Assembly (NCBI GenBank): GCA_947311845.1 | Contig: CAMZMU010000041.1 | Location: 133,211,505-133,275,504, forward strand | Direction: 5' to 3' | DNA from: Poa pratensis | Taxonomy: Eukaryota; Streptophyta; Magnoliopsida; Poales; Poaceae | DNA: 64,000 nt | Shown here: in pieces, positions 34,685-45,837 of the stretch | Layout: every line of letters begins with the position of its first letter | How positions within the stretch are numbered: position 1 is the stretch's first letter | Translations under genes and position numbers: made by a program | Notes under the pieces: model-generated | The model's database searches: none | Told to the model about the DNA's origin: nothing | The model's input: the letters and a program-made list of their open reading frames with translations, nothing else

Positions 34685-35837
34685 TTTTTTTTTTTTACTT
34701 TTTTTTAGGGGATTATAGCTTTGATTTTGTGGCATGGGCCAAAGTTTATATTTTCAAATGGGCAGAAGCTTTGCCTTTTTATTGATTAAGAAAGAAGAGA
34801 ATAGAGTGGCATGGGAAGGTTATAACATCATGGGCGCAATAAGCACCCCCAACAAATCTACAGTAACACTACTCTCTCGGCATAAGACTATTCGGGTGCT
34901 TGGCATGAGCAAGACGCCACATATTAGCCTCCTCCCTAATCGTTGCGATGATAATACCGGCATTTCTTCCATTCTAGATGTTCCAAGTGACGAGGATTAT
35001 GATTTTTTTTTAGGGGCGAAGTGGGAGAGTTTCCCACTGCAATTTTTATTAATTATATTACAAGGTTACAGTGTAAATATTTACAAGTAGAGAATACATT
35101 TATAACTCCTAAAGTCGTGTCTCCAGCCAAAGTTTGAATTGGTCAGCATGCTTGGTTTTAATTTTATATTTCAGCCAAGACATTTCTGACAGATAGATTG
35201 ACTTCCACCTCTCAAAGGTTGGCCTTTCATTTCTGAAAATTTTATTGTTCCTGATCATACAAATGCTCCATTATGCCAGAATCAAAATGTACATGAAGAA
35301 AGGAAGTTTTAGTCATATAATGCCTTTTGTAAAGATAAGTTTCTGTTTCTTTGAGGACATACATAATCCTAGCATTACATAGCCATTAGGCATGTCCAGA
35401 AGAGGTGCACAAGAGTTTCTTCCTGATTGCATTGCAAAGTGGCACATTCATAGGACTGTAATTGGAAATTCTTTCTTGCTAGCTAGCAAATTCCTGGTAT
35501 TGTGCCTATCATGGAGAAGAAGCCAGAACAGGATCATGAGAGTGGCGAGGCCTATGCGATTATTCTTCGTCAATCCCCTACAAGAGAGGACCACCATTCC
35601 ATGACGGAGTCCATGGAAGCCCAAGGGTGAATGGCGACAACATGAAGGCCGAACCAGGCGAGGATAGTGGTCCACACACCGCTAGTGAACATGCACAAGC
35701 GGTTTTTTGCCGTCTCCTGGTTTTGCTTGAACAGCTCGCGACAGTCAATGTTCGGCACCCGCACCTTTGGAGACGGTCAATCGCGCCTAGGCCAAAGTTT
35801 ACAGATGGTTTGGTTTATATCCAGGTCGTCCAATGAA
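34685..35837 (-). mobile_element. LINE A, 5'-truncated (zf-RVT to poly(A)), split by LINE B
   Basis: On the minus strand the fragment encodes a decayed zf-RVT region (CRELFKQNQETAK, then TTILAWFGLHVV, 35764-35600) and RIGLATLM. This continues on the far side of LINE B as IIVTWNI*NGRNAG and REEANMWRLAHAK (34990-34870), the usual LINE C-terminus. It ends with a T-rich run on the plus strand (34685-34709), the poly(A) tail. Stops and frame changes show it is dead. Confidence 0.75.
35003..35529 (-). mobile_element. LINE B nested in LINE A, with 10-bp TSD
   Basis: Flanking copies AGGATTATGA (34993-35002) and AGGATCATGA (35530-35539) differ at one base. The minus strand carries FWLLLHDRHNTRNLL, then YECATLQCNQEETLVHLFW (zf-RVT), a MKGQPLRGG-type tail region and a poly(A) run (T run at 35003-35011). 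Removing it rejoins the LINE A reading RIGLATLM-IIVTWNI, which supports both boundaries. Confidence 0.82.
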
Positions 35838-35851
35838 GCAGTAATGGATGG

Positions 35852-35888
35852 TTTTTTTTTCGAAAAGGGGAACGAGCCCCTGGCCTCT
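35852..35888 (-). mobile_element. 37-bp LINE stub (extreme 5' truncation)
   Basis: A T run followed by CGAAAAGGGGAACGAGCCCC looks like the last bases of a grass LINE 3' end with its tail. Flanks GCAGTAATGGATGG (35838-35851) and GCAGTGATGAATGG (35889-35902) match at 12 of 14 positions. Confidence 0.5.
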
Positions 35889-36141
35889 GCAGTGATGAAT
35901 GGTTAAAAAAGATTTCAAGCACGGGGAGAAAGCAAAAAAAAATATCCAAGTAGATTCATATCAGGTGACACGGTGACCACGGAAGATTCTGTAGAACACA
36001 ACTTGCATATGATATATAATTACGTCTCAATGTCTACGAAAGTCAGCACGAAGATTTAAGTCCCGAGGGAAATCGTCACCAGACACCAGCTACAAGTCCA
36101 AAGCATATGTAAGTTGATCACAAGATGTTGATCTCCATAGG

Positions 36142-36310
36142 CAGGGGCGTATCCAGTGGGGGTGCCATGGGTGCCCCCTCCAAAATACAAATTTTCAATT
36201 ACTTAGTAGTATTTAGACTAATCCTATACATTTTCTTGGCTAAATGTGAACTCCACAAACCCAATAGTAAGCTTGGCACCCCCACTAATCTGATACTAGA
36301 TCCGCCACTG
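36142..36310. mobile_element. hAT-type MITE with perfect 8-bp TSD
   Basis: Starts CAGGGGCGTATCCAG and ends CTAGATCCGCCACTG (imperfect TIR), 169 bp, flanked by TCCATAGG at 36134-36141 and 36311-36318. An 8-bp duplication and CAGGG ends define hAT. Confidence 0.93.
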
Positions 36311-36318
36311 TCCATAGG

Positions 36319-37320
36319 TCACTGCAATTCAAACATTGCTAGCCACGTTTACCATTGCGTTTATTATGTTCATGTAACAAGCATCCCTTGTACTATTATG
36401 TATGAGATAGTAATAAGCATGACTGTTTCACTGTGTTTCCGTCTGATGCTTATCCCTAATCAGATTCAAGCAGGGTTCTTCTATGGTTGTAACTGTAGCT
36501 TCTTGACTTTTTTGTCACTATGGGTGCACCTTTTTCTTCTCCGCATCCAGTGAGATATGAGAAATCTCTCCACAGAAACTAGATTACAATCCAGCTAGGT
36601 GATGGTGTTAAGCAAAATACAACAGGCTCTGGAAAGAGTTTAGGTAGTTTTCCTCCTCGCGGAGTTTTGACGTCTATGTGTGGTAAGCATTCTCAAAACT
36701 ACCAGCAATAGAGTTTGGACGTGTAGATGTTGGATGCTATGCCTTGACAAGAAGAAATGGGATCTTCAAAGTAGATGGCCAGTGCCTCATCCTTGCCAGA
36801 GCTCTTTACAAAAATTTATTATATAGAGAACTTGGTTATCTGCTTCCGACACATCTATTCATCACCATCCTCTTTTCTCTGCTCGTACAGTGGTGCCGAC
36901 AGAGCTATTGAGTAAAGATGAAAAATCAAAGAAGATTTTTCTTTGGTTTGTCTTTGCAATGTACTATGTCGATCGATTCAGAATTGGCACCTGAGGACAC
37001 GTGCACCTCTTTCTTGATCATGTTCTTCCACTGTGCCTACTTTCTTTGGCCTAGCCATGTCGACCAGCATATTCAAATGATTAGCTGACCCACCTTTTCA
37101 CCATTTTAGACTACCAGAGAGAACTTTCAGTAGCTTCAGAGAATTAAGAACTAGCACTAGTACATAGGCTAAGCAAGCAAGCTACTTAGTTTTGTCGCTA
37201 AGCTACTGTCAAGTTCCTTAATTCCATAATGCCCGTGTCAAGGTCGCTCCTTTTTCGCTCGCTGGATTCTGACCCAAAACTCTCTCGCTTTCGCCGACAT
37301 CGATCAAATCTGTGCACCCA
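36319..37320. other. Intergenic, nothing recognised
   Basis: No family-like frame or repeat pair found. Confidence 0.45.
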
Positions 37321-37324
37321 ATGG

Positions 37325-37790
37325 ACATATGACAAGCAAGCATTTGGTTCAGGTGCTAAACTGTAAGGATGCACATGTACGCCTCATTGTAAATTTTCTG
37401 GATTTATTTTGACTTTGCCTTCACTAGCGGCCAGTGCTAGTGACAAGAAGTTCACGACGCAGTCATGACTCATGAGATATATACTTCTTGTCCTGGAAAT
37501 TGGGCGTTTGTGAAACTTTAGTATGCATGGTTATCACTTAAACCTGCACAACCAATACAGAGATGACAACCAGGCATTTGGATGAGGTGATAAACACTAA
37601 GGATGTACGCCTCATTATAAGCTCTCTAATGTTATTCTGACTTTTCCTTCACTAGAGTCTAGAGGGCAGTGCTACGGACAAGAAGTTTGCGGCGCAGTCA
37701 TGAGATATATACTTCTGGTCTTGGAAATTCGTAATTTCAGTTTGTTATAAACTTGAACATGCATGATTATCACTCAACATATATGACCAG
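37325..37790. repeat. Diverged tandem duplication, about 235-bp period
   Basis: Copy 1 (about 37325-37545) and copy 2 (about 37560-37785) share, in order, AAGCATTTGG/AGGCATTTGG, AAGGATG, GTACGCCTCATT, CCTTCACTAG, GACAAGAAGTT, GCAGTCATGA, GAGATATATACTTCT, GGAAATT and ATGCATG.TTATCACT. The identity is about 70 percent by eye. Confidence 0.7.
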
Positions 37791-37794
37791 CACA

Positions 37795-38800
37795 GCACCT
37801 TACTAAACATGATCATTTAAACAATTTTACCTATTTAGGGATACCTCATCAAGAGGACAGACAGCTAGCTACTGCACATTCATGTAAACCATGATATCCG
37901 TTCTTGCATAAACCATTTCTATGCACCATGTGAAGAGAACGTTAACAGGGCTAGCAAAATATCTCTGGTTGGTGAAGTTGAGCATGCATCTCGAGATCTC
38001 ATATGCATTTCCATAGTGCACACAAGTTACTGGAATCAATTGCTTCTGTTTGACCACGACTTCCACTACATTACCAAGATGTTTACTCGTCGATCGGTCC
38101 ATCGTCCTGCCAACCTTGTGCGTCGTGATGGCACCTATGGCATATTCTTCAGCAAAGCATCGATCTGCACTTCAATTGGATGGGCACAAATGATTCCAAA
38201 TATGGGCAATAATTAGGTGGCCGCTGAAGAGCAGGCATGAAGGAACCAAGATGGAAGTTGGATGACACAAGAAATTAAGAAGAACAAGCACAGAGATTGT
38301 TGAGAAAGGAAATTAATTCTCTCCTTAATCATGTTAAATTTGCAAATCCTAACAATAACATAGTGCACTAATTGTCCAGGTGCAGCTATATATATGCATA
38401 ATTCGCAGGGACAGTTGCAGTTGGCTGGATTTTCTTCTGGTTCAGCTACCTAACAGGGAAGAAGATGACAAATAGTATACTGGCCGGGTGGTGCATTATA
38501 CTTGGAGGAGATTATTTGGCAATTAAGAAGAGTTAATTTTGGTCAAAAAATTCATAAGAGTTAATGGCCCTTATTGTGGTCGCAGGAGCACTTTGTGTAC
38601 TGTAGGATTACTGCTGTATAACCCACTTTACTTAATGTGCTGTCACGGCAATTAACATCAATTGTCTTTGGGAAGTCCTCATGAAACATTTTTTAAGTTT
38701 TTAAGCGAAAATAATTAGACTGCCTTTCAAAAAGTTCAAACAATGCTCGTCAGATTATTCAAGCCTTCAAGTTGAAGTAAGTATCACAGGTAATCATAAT
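37795..38800. other. Intergenic, nothing recognised
   Basis: A pair of overlapping open frames on opposite strands at 37869-38216 has no recognisable domain. Confidence 0.4.
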
Positions 38801-38817
38801 CTAGCAACTCCTCCCGA

Positions 38818-39110
38818 TGAACAATCTAATCACAGGCATCACACTTAGATTGAATGAACCAACAATCATGCACGAACAACTGCATATTTATTATGTTATT
38901 AAATTTAGGTTCTTTGGTGCATGAACTGTATGGGCTGTGTTCACAGTGAAAAGATCAACACATCCACAAGGCAAATGAGAAGGCAAGGTTATTGTCATTA
39001 TTAGATTCAAGAGGCTACAAGGTAGCATCACAAAGGCCCAAAAATCTACTTCGTTCCACAAAAAATCTAATCACAAGCATCAAAATTAGAGTGAATGAGC
39101 TAACAGTCTA
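38818..39110. repeat. Diverged direct repeat downstream of the CIPK
   Basis: AATCTAATCACAGGCATCAC + ACTTAGATTGAATGAACCAAC (about 38823) recurs as AATCTAATCACAAGCATCAA + AATTAGAGTGAATGAGCTAAC (about 39063), a 240-bp spacing. Confidence 0.6.
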
Positions 39111-39191
39111 CCCTCCAACCTGACACGGTGCCAGAGAATCCTACTTCACTCTTTCTGGCATGATAGAGTACATGCAACAAGCAGCAGCTTG

Positions 39192-40479
39192 TCACAATTC
39201 GTCGCAGCCATGCCATGCCATGACCACATCGCCAAGCTCCGTCCTGAGCTCGTCCCATCCGAACGCCTGGACCTCGTCATCATCGCCGGCCTCCAGCCTC
39301 AGCTCGACGAGCATGAGAGGCGGCGACAACTCCGACATCTCCATAGACATGGCCACGAGCCCAGACAAACCGCCTAGTGGCAGGCGCTCTACTCCCTTCT
39401 TGCCCACCATGAAGTAGCCGAGCTTTGCACCAGATTGCCCGAGCTGCTCCACTATCTGCTCCGGCGACGCCGTGGTCATGAACCGCTTTTCCCGTATCCG
39501 CCGGTTCTCGCCGAATAGTCCCGACAGATCGAGCCCCGGCGACATTGAGATGATGTCGAAAGCGTTCAGCGCCGGCGGGGCCTGGAACAGGAGGTCACGT
39601 TCCGGCGCGCCGCCGAGGAGGCTGCCGAGCTGCGAGTCGAGGCTGAGCGACCGTTTGAACCACGGGTGGCTGGAGAGCTCGGCGACGGTGAGGCGGGTGG
39701 CTGGGTTCGGGTCGAGCAGGCGGCCCACGAGGCGGCGCGCCGGCTGCGACACCCAGCTCGGGAGCGCGTAGTCGCGGGTGCGCCTTCCTGCACATGTCGG
39801 GGATGTTGGAGTCGTCGAAGGGCAGGCGGCCGACGAGGAGCACGAAAGGATGACGCCGCAGGACCAGGCGTCGGCCTTGACGCCGTCGTAGGCCTTGCGG
39901 CGGAGGACCTCGGGCGCGGCGAAGGCGGGCGTCCCGCACGCGGTGTGCAGGTGTCCGTCGTCGCGGTGCGACTCCGGGAGCGCGGCGAGGCCGAAGTCGC
40001 AGACCTTGAGGTTGCCGTCGGCGTCGATGAGGATGTTCTGCGGCTTGACGTCGCGGTGCGTGACGCCCCGCGCGTGGCAGTAGATGAGCGCGGAGGCGAG
40101 CTGGAGGAAGACGCGGCGAGCGGCGGGCTCGGAGAGGCGGCGCTGCGGGAGGGAGGCGAGCCTGGAGAGGAGGTCGCCGCCGGGGGCGAGCTCCATGACG
40201 AGGTACACCTTGGACGCGTGGCGAGCACCTCGTGGAGGCGCAGCACGTTGGGGTGTCGAGGCGGCGCATGGCGGAGACCTCGCCGAGGACGCGCGCGTCC
40301 ATGCCGTCGTGGCGGAAATCTCGGGCTTGTCGAGCACCTTGACGGCCACGGCCTCCCCGCTGGCGAGGGAGCGCGCGTGGTAGACCTTGGCGAAGGTGCC
40401 GCGGCCGAAGGCGGCCGAGTTCGTACTTGCCGAGCAGCGGCGTGCCGTTCTTGCCTGCGTTGCTCTTGGCGACGGCCAT
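39192..40479 (-). pseudogene. CIPK: CBL-interacting protein kinase (CIPK/SnRK3), intronless, frame broken
   Basis: Conceptual pieces in three frames join into a full CIPK of about 430 residues: N-terminus [21 protein letters not shown]-loop GRGTFAKVY, catalytic Lys in [31 protein letters not shown], activation loop ending [14 protein letters not shown], then the CBL-binding NAF motif ([18 protein letters not shown], near 39510-39566) and a PPI region ending AWHGCDEL. The domains needed for Ca2+-CBL-dependent Ser/Thr kinase signalling are all encoded. Frame changes lie near 40420, 40315, 40250, 40219, 39848 and 39783, mostly single-base losses in C/G runs. This could be a recent pseudogene or sequencing error in GC-rich DNA; the untouched C-terminal half favours error. 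HRDVKPQN and the lack of introns fit the intronless CIPK clade. Confidence 0.85.
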
Positions 40480-40561
40480 GGGCGAGGCAGATCGGCCTCT
40501 GTTTTTTCGGGAAGGTTGTTGATACGGCGGCGGTGGTGTGGTGTTTACAAGGAGGAGTCGG

Positions 40562-40567
40562 TATATA
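40562..40567 (-). promoter_or_regulatory. TATA box of the CIPK
   Basis: CCATATATAC on the minus strand lies about 85 bp upstream of the chosen ATG (40477-40479), a normal distance for a short leader. Confidence 0.5.
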
Positions 40568-40660
40568 TGGGGCGACTGTGGTTGGGTTTTCGCAATTGGC
40601 ACGTTTTTATTTATTTACTTGGGCCGCCCCAGTGGCCCTCTCTGTCTTTGTCTCTAGCTT

Positions 40661-40700
40661 TTCGTACTAGTGCCAAATGTTTCGTACTAGTGCCAAATGC
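40661..40700. repeat. 20-bp tandem duplication
   Basis: TTCGTACTAGTGCCAAATG (+T) occurs twice back to back at 40661-40680 and 40681-40700 (the last base differs), upstream of the CIPK promoter. Confidence 0.9.
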
Positions 40701-40719
40701 GTTACTTCTCGCTTGTTCG

Positions 40720-41360
40720 AAAAAAAAAACAATTCACAATTGGAGTACAAATTGCAAATTAATTTCAAACATAAAACTAGATCCTCTTCATTCGCGGATA
40801 TATAGTTCGTCTTGAAACTTCATCTGTCACCGTGAGGACTGAGCTGTCAATTTGCTTTCACAGGGATATTACATCTACTTGCAATAAAATATCCTTACAA
40901 ATGTGTTGTTACTAAATTGTCTTCAAGCTTAATCGAGTGAAATTTATTTTTGTGATGGGAATTCCACGTGTATCCCTTGTGATTTTTTCTACAATAGTTA
41001 TCTTATTTAATTTCTCTATCATATTTTACCCTATATTTGTGATGTGTGTTCAATATTTGTCTCATTTAACCATTTTCCGTCGTTTTGACAGAGCATGCCC
41101 TTTTTTTGTTATGGTAACGTACAAATGATTGATGTGTGTTCATTTTGTTTTCTTCCGGTGCAAAAGCTCAATAAATAGTGTATCACAATATCTGGTGTCA
41201 CAAAATCCCAACTAGGGGGCATACAGTTGAACTCAATAAGTTTTAAGATTTTTGTCTTGCTTTTGAATGGAACACACACACGTCTCAAAGCTAATCAAAT
41301 AGAACATACTCTTTTATTAGAGGTAAAAACATAGGCAACTTACCAGATCATGCATCTACT
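40720..41360. other. AT-rich intergenic, nothing recognised
   Basis: No bounded element or coding-like frame. Confidence 0.45.
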
Positions 41361-42070
41361 CTTTTTTTTTCGCGGGATCTTGCAGCTACTTGTTTACTTT
41401 CCAATGTATACCTTATTTTAGCGACAAACTTCATATCTATTCATCAACTATCAGCGGTACTAAAAATACCAGAATCAACGAAAATTTCATCGAGATCCGT
41501 AGACCACCTAGCACGAATATAAACACTAGAGCAAGCCGAAGGCGCGCTGCTATCATCACCCTCCATCACCAGAGTCGGGCAAACCATGTTGTAGTAGACA
41601 TTCGGAATGTCGTTGTGCTAAGACCCCACAGACCAGCGCACCAGAATAACAACCGTCGCTGATGAGATGAAGAGAAACATAATCAGAAGGATCCAACCCC
41701 GTAGACACACGAATGAAGATGAACGAAGATCAAATCCAAGCGGATCCACCGAAGACAACGACCGACTGAATCCCGCGAGATTCGCCGGAAACACAACTCC
41801 ACACGCCCTCCGACGATTCTAGAAACTCCACCGGAACGGAGGTTAGGCGGGAGAACCTTATTTCATCTTCAGGGAGCAGCCACCGCCTCATCTCTCTGAG
41901 TAGGACACAAACTAAACACAAGAAAACATGTGAGAACGGATCCCTCCCACCGGCAAGAACCGGGATCCACCACGACACCATGGCACTAAGGCCATAGAGA
42001 CGAGGTGGATCGACGGCAGCGCCGACAGGAGGCAGGAAACCCTCGTCGCCGGTTCCTTGGAGCTGCGTGC
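41361..42070 (-). repeat. GC-rich repeat-like segment, possibly retroposed
   Basis: A T run at 41361-41369 followed by moderately GC-rich sequence without stable reading frames suggests a minus-strand poly(A)-tailed insertion. The 5' limit and TSD are not found. Confidence 0.3.
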
Positions 42071-42182
42071 AAAGAGGTATGTTTCACTTTGCCTTACAAA
42101 TGTATACTTGTCTAGTAAAACATTAGTACCGGCCTATGATTTTTTGTTTGCTTGTGAGGAGGTGTAGGCGTGTAGCCATCGG

Positions 42183-42650
42183 ACACAGCTTCGGTGAATA
42201 GGTGAACCAAAGTCACCGAGCGACTTAGCCTCATCATACACACCGTCCATTCTAGATCCAACATAGAAAATCGTCTCAAATTTTATAGTAAAAAATAGAA
42301 ACTGTTTAGAAAAAATTCAGTAGATGCAAACAGGTTCGTTTTGTATTTCCGGAAAGTTTCATCCCATTCTGCTTAGTGGTTTTTGAATAAATAGTTTTTT
42401 CTGATTCATTCCTAAAAAGCTATGTATTCACAAACCATTGCCCCAAATATGTTAAAACTTTCTCATAATACACTTCAACCCTATTTGCATCTACTAAATT
42501 TTTTTCAATTTTTTCTAAGCAGTTTTTAGTTTAGATTTTGAAATTTGAAACGATTTTGTACATTGGATTTAGAATGGACGGCGAATGATGAGCATAAGTC
42601 GCTCGGTGACTTAGGTTCACCAAGTCACCGAAGCTGCGTTCGTACCCGTC
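42183..42650. mobile_element. Long-arm palindromic MITE
   Basis: The left arm CAGCTTCGGTGAATAGGTGA through GTCACCGAGCGACTTA and CCGTCCATTCTAGATCCAA is matched in reverse complement at the right (TTGGATTTAGAATGGACGG ... TAAGTCGCTCGGTGAC ... TCACCGAAGCTG). The inner AGTAGATGCAAACAGG pairs with CCTATTTGCATCTACT. Arms are about 150 bp each with high identity. The exact tips and TSD are uncertain. Confidence 0.8.
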
Positions 42651-43003
42651 CCTGCTAATGTTATTGACGTAAAAACAAGTAAATTCCCTTTGTGAAACGG
42701 AGGGGAAAGATTGTTGATGTATCTTCAATATGAATCTGTTTTGTAGGATGTTCTGACCTGCAAAAAATACAGGCGTATGCAAATTGTTTGTTTGGGTAAA
42801 AAAGGCAATTTGCTTTGTTGGCGAGGAGGTGCTCGCGTCCCTGCTGATGTCATTTGCACAGATCAGATAAGCATGTCGATCCCCGGCCCCTGATACTTCC
42901 GAGGGCCAAGTGAAAGGCAGCAGTAGCCTATAGGCTAATGGAGCTGGGTCCCATAACGTAGGAGTAGAAGGGAATCCTCTCGTGTGCTCATGCAAAGCTG
43001 TAA

Positions 43004-43603
43004 GAGCAAGTCCAACAATTCCCCTATAGTCTCCCCTATGTCAAATATAGGGGAGAAAACCGAAAAATCCCTCTCCAGCAATTCCCCTAAACATCTCCCC
43101 TATAATCGGGGTCCCCTACCCAGAACTCATTCTCCCCTGTGTATAGGGGAGAGAGGAGGACTCCCCTATATGTTTAAAACCGTAATTAGGCTGATAATTA
43201 CTCTCTAATTTCCCTCCCCTCCTCTAAAACAGTAATAAGTCTGATAATTACTTCCTAATTTCTCCCCCTATATTTTGCTGCAATTTTGATACTGCTTGCC
43301 TTTTACTGATTTTGCCGCTTGCTGTTACTATTTTGCTGCAATTTTGCTAGTGCTATCTGTACTGGTACCGGTATATTTGTGTTCAATAAATTGTTGCTTT
43401 TTGTTTCGAATTATGGCACTTATAGAAATAACCGTTATGAAGTTAGCTGTCAAATATTGTTAAAATATAGATGAATGTGATATAGGGGAAAGATTATTGG
43501 GGAATTGCTGGAGATGAAAAAAATATAGGGGAGAAATCTTATTGGGGAGTCCCCTACGTGAAGATATAGGGGAGATTTTATCGGGGAGCTGCTGGACTTG
43601 CTC
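43004..43603. mobile_element. PIF/Harbinger (Tourist-like) MITE, 600 bp, TAA TSD
   Basis: Starts GAGCAAGTCCAACAATTCCC and ends GGGGAGCTGCTGGACTTGCT + C, flanked by TAA at 43001-43003 and 43604-43606. Multiple CTCCCCTATA motifs and complements are arranged near both ends. An internal pair of about 45-bp repeats (GTAATTAGGCTGATAATTAC and GTAATAAGTCTGATAATTAC) lies at about 43180-43265. Confidence 0.88.
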
Positions 43604-43609
43604 TAATAC

Positions 43610-45475
43610 CGCTGCAGAGAGGAAGGGCCGTGGAAATATCAGGACATCGACTGGTAGATCTGCCGCAAACTTTTCCGCGAAAGGGAGCGGGAGCCAGTGA
43701 AGGGCCGTGTGTGTATCAGTGTATGGTCGCACGGCTGGCTCCAGTCGCGCTCCAGCGCGAGGCACTAGCGACTAGCGAGCCGCCTAGCGTATACCACAGC
43801 GGCCGTGTTCCCGTCCCCTGCGGCAGCAGGAACCTTCAGGATTGGAACAGCTCTGGCCTAGCTTTATCCAGCCACCCTGGGGTGTAGGTCTGTCGTTTTC
43901 CTCCAGATTTTTTTTCTTTTTTTCCTAGAGCTACACTTCACTGTGTCTCGCCTTCAAGGCGACTCGGAGGGCGAACCCCGGCCATTGCCCGAGACCCTCT
44001 TACCGTTGCGAGGGGGGTCATCGGCAAAGCCTGCGTCTGACGGCGGTGGAAGGGCACTCGGCCCATGTGGACGAGGACACCGACATGTCACGTCTCCATA
44101 TGAGGATACATACCATAGATGGTGCCTCCGGTAGACGTGGCATCATGTATCACCGCCTAGTCATGAGCAGATCCACCCGAACGGCGCGTTCTTCATCCCG
44201 CACCGGAGTATCTTCTGCCAATGACTTTAGAGTGGTGGCTTGGCGTCGCGCCCCATTGTTTTTCCTTCTTTGGAGGGGGTCACACGTATGCATGGCTCTC
44301 TCCTTTGTGCATGGTCCATCTAGTGGATATGGGCTAGGTTGCTGCGCGACCGCTGCGAGTTATCGTTGTGGTCTACTTTATGCCTATCTCCGGAGGTCAT
44401 AACAATGGTTACATGCAGAGTAGTGGATAGCTTCGGTCTTCGAAGATCCACCGTCAACATGGTGACTAGAACATCGTTTCATGTTTGGCGTGAAATTCTT
44501 TGATGTGGCCTTCACTTATTGGACCCACAATTGACACGATTTTGATTACCTAATTAAAGTGTTGTATCCGTGAAAATAAATTGTTCTGATGTTGATTGGT
44601 TGGACCCCCTTCGGGGATGAAAAACCTTGCTCTAGCCGTCACAAGCTGGAATTCGTGGTACCAAGTGTGTTCTCTCTTCTTGAAGACGATTGAAGGGTGA
44701 GTTAGACATAGATGTTTAGATCATATATCTTGTCATGGTCATGCCATTATTGTGTTCGATGTAATCTTGTTGTTGATGATTTAACTTGGTTTTCTTGCAT
44801 CAACTCTAATAAATTATGATTGTGTGGATGCGCGGATGCACAGGCTGAGAGCAAAAAACTATTATTACAAGGGAGACACAAGAACCACATGAAAACTTGC
44901 GTACCGATGTGCACATACCGCCTATTCCAAGCCCTAAACCGATACCAAAATTGGCAATTGATAGAACAAAAAACAACTAAATTACTTGCAACATTGTTCA
45001 TGCTTTGAGTATAACCCATCACATTAAAAGGCGAGTGTGGTCACTCATGAGTCCTCTGAATCTAGCGATGGGTTCTCGTACTCACAAAGGGGATAACATC
45101 TCGACATCTAGTTATGAATTGGGGCCTTGGAGTAAGGTTATCAATGTATGTCACCGACCAAAATAGTCGTTGGAGGTTGGAGATGCAAAGAAGATGGTGC
45201 ATGTCGTCAACACCATATGTTTGTGGTACATGCATCTAGCAAGATATGTATGGAACGAAAACTGAAGAAAGAGGATATTTGTTACCCGTTAGGCCCAGTG
45301 TAGATTTTCCACATGTATGTTTGGGTCCTCAGTGTATCAAACATTCACATCGCCTATTTTAAAGCAATCCTATGGTGGATAATGTTTTAAGTTAAACTAG
45401 TAGCAAATAATACTTGTCGTAGCAGGCAATTCTTCATTGGATACTGTTTGCACATAGGAAGAAAATATAGGTTAG
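43610..45475. other. Unassigned, partly GC-rich sequence
   Basis: 43610-44400 is GC-rich with several frames lacking known domains, possibly an old repeat. 44400-45475 is AT-rich. Nothing can be named with support. Confidence 0.35.
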
Positions 45476-45481
45476 AATTTA

Positions 45482-45545
45482 TTATCTCTGTTCCAAAATG
45501 TAATAGCCTACCAAAACGGTTTACATTTTGAAACGGAGCTAGTAT
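45482..45545. mobile_element. Very short Stowaway-like MITE
   Basis: CTCTGTTCCAAAATGTAATA and its near-complement TACATTTTGAAACGGAG enclose about 20 bp. Confidence 0.5.
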
Positions 45546-45677
45546 GTTACTAGACCACCGTGGAAACTAAGCATAGCCAATATTTGTTAACAAATATTTG
45601 GGTGTCTTATGATAAATTTGTCCGGAAAAGATTTATATTTTTGCCAAGACCAAAAGGTCAATATGCCTTGATATCTA

Positions 45678-45837
45678 CTCCCTCCGTATCAAAATATAAG
45701 ACTCTCTACCTAGTTTGTACACATATGTATCTAAACATGTTTTAGTGCAAGATTCATGTGAACCTTGCACTAAAACATGTCTACATACATGTGTGTACAA
45801 GCTAGGTAGAGAGTCTTATATTTTGATACGGAGGGAG
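45678..45837. mobile_element. Stowaway MITE, near-perfect hairpin, TA TSD
   Basis: CTCCCTCCGTATCAAAATAT through the centre is matched almost base for base by its reverse complement ending ATATTTTGATACGGAGGGAG; TA flanks at 45676-45677 and 45838-45839. 160 bp with arms of about 70 bp and a loop around GATTCATGTGAAC. Confidence 0.95.

Noticed and set aside
38016..38216. 66-codon ORF with an opposing ORF
   Set aside because: No signal, domain or conservation cue; likely chance.
39666..40670. 334-codon plus-strand frame opposite the CIPK
   Set aside because: Antisense GC shadow of the kinase.
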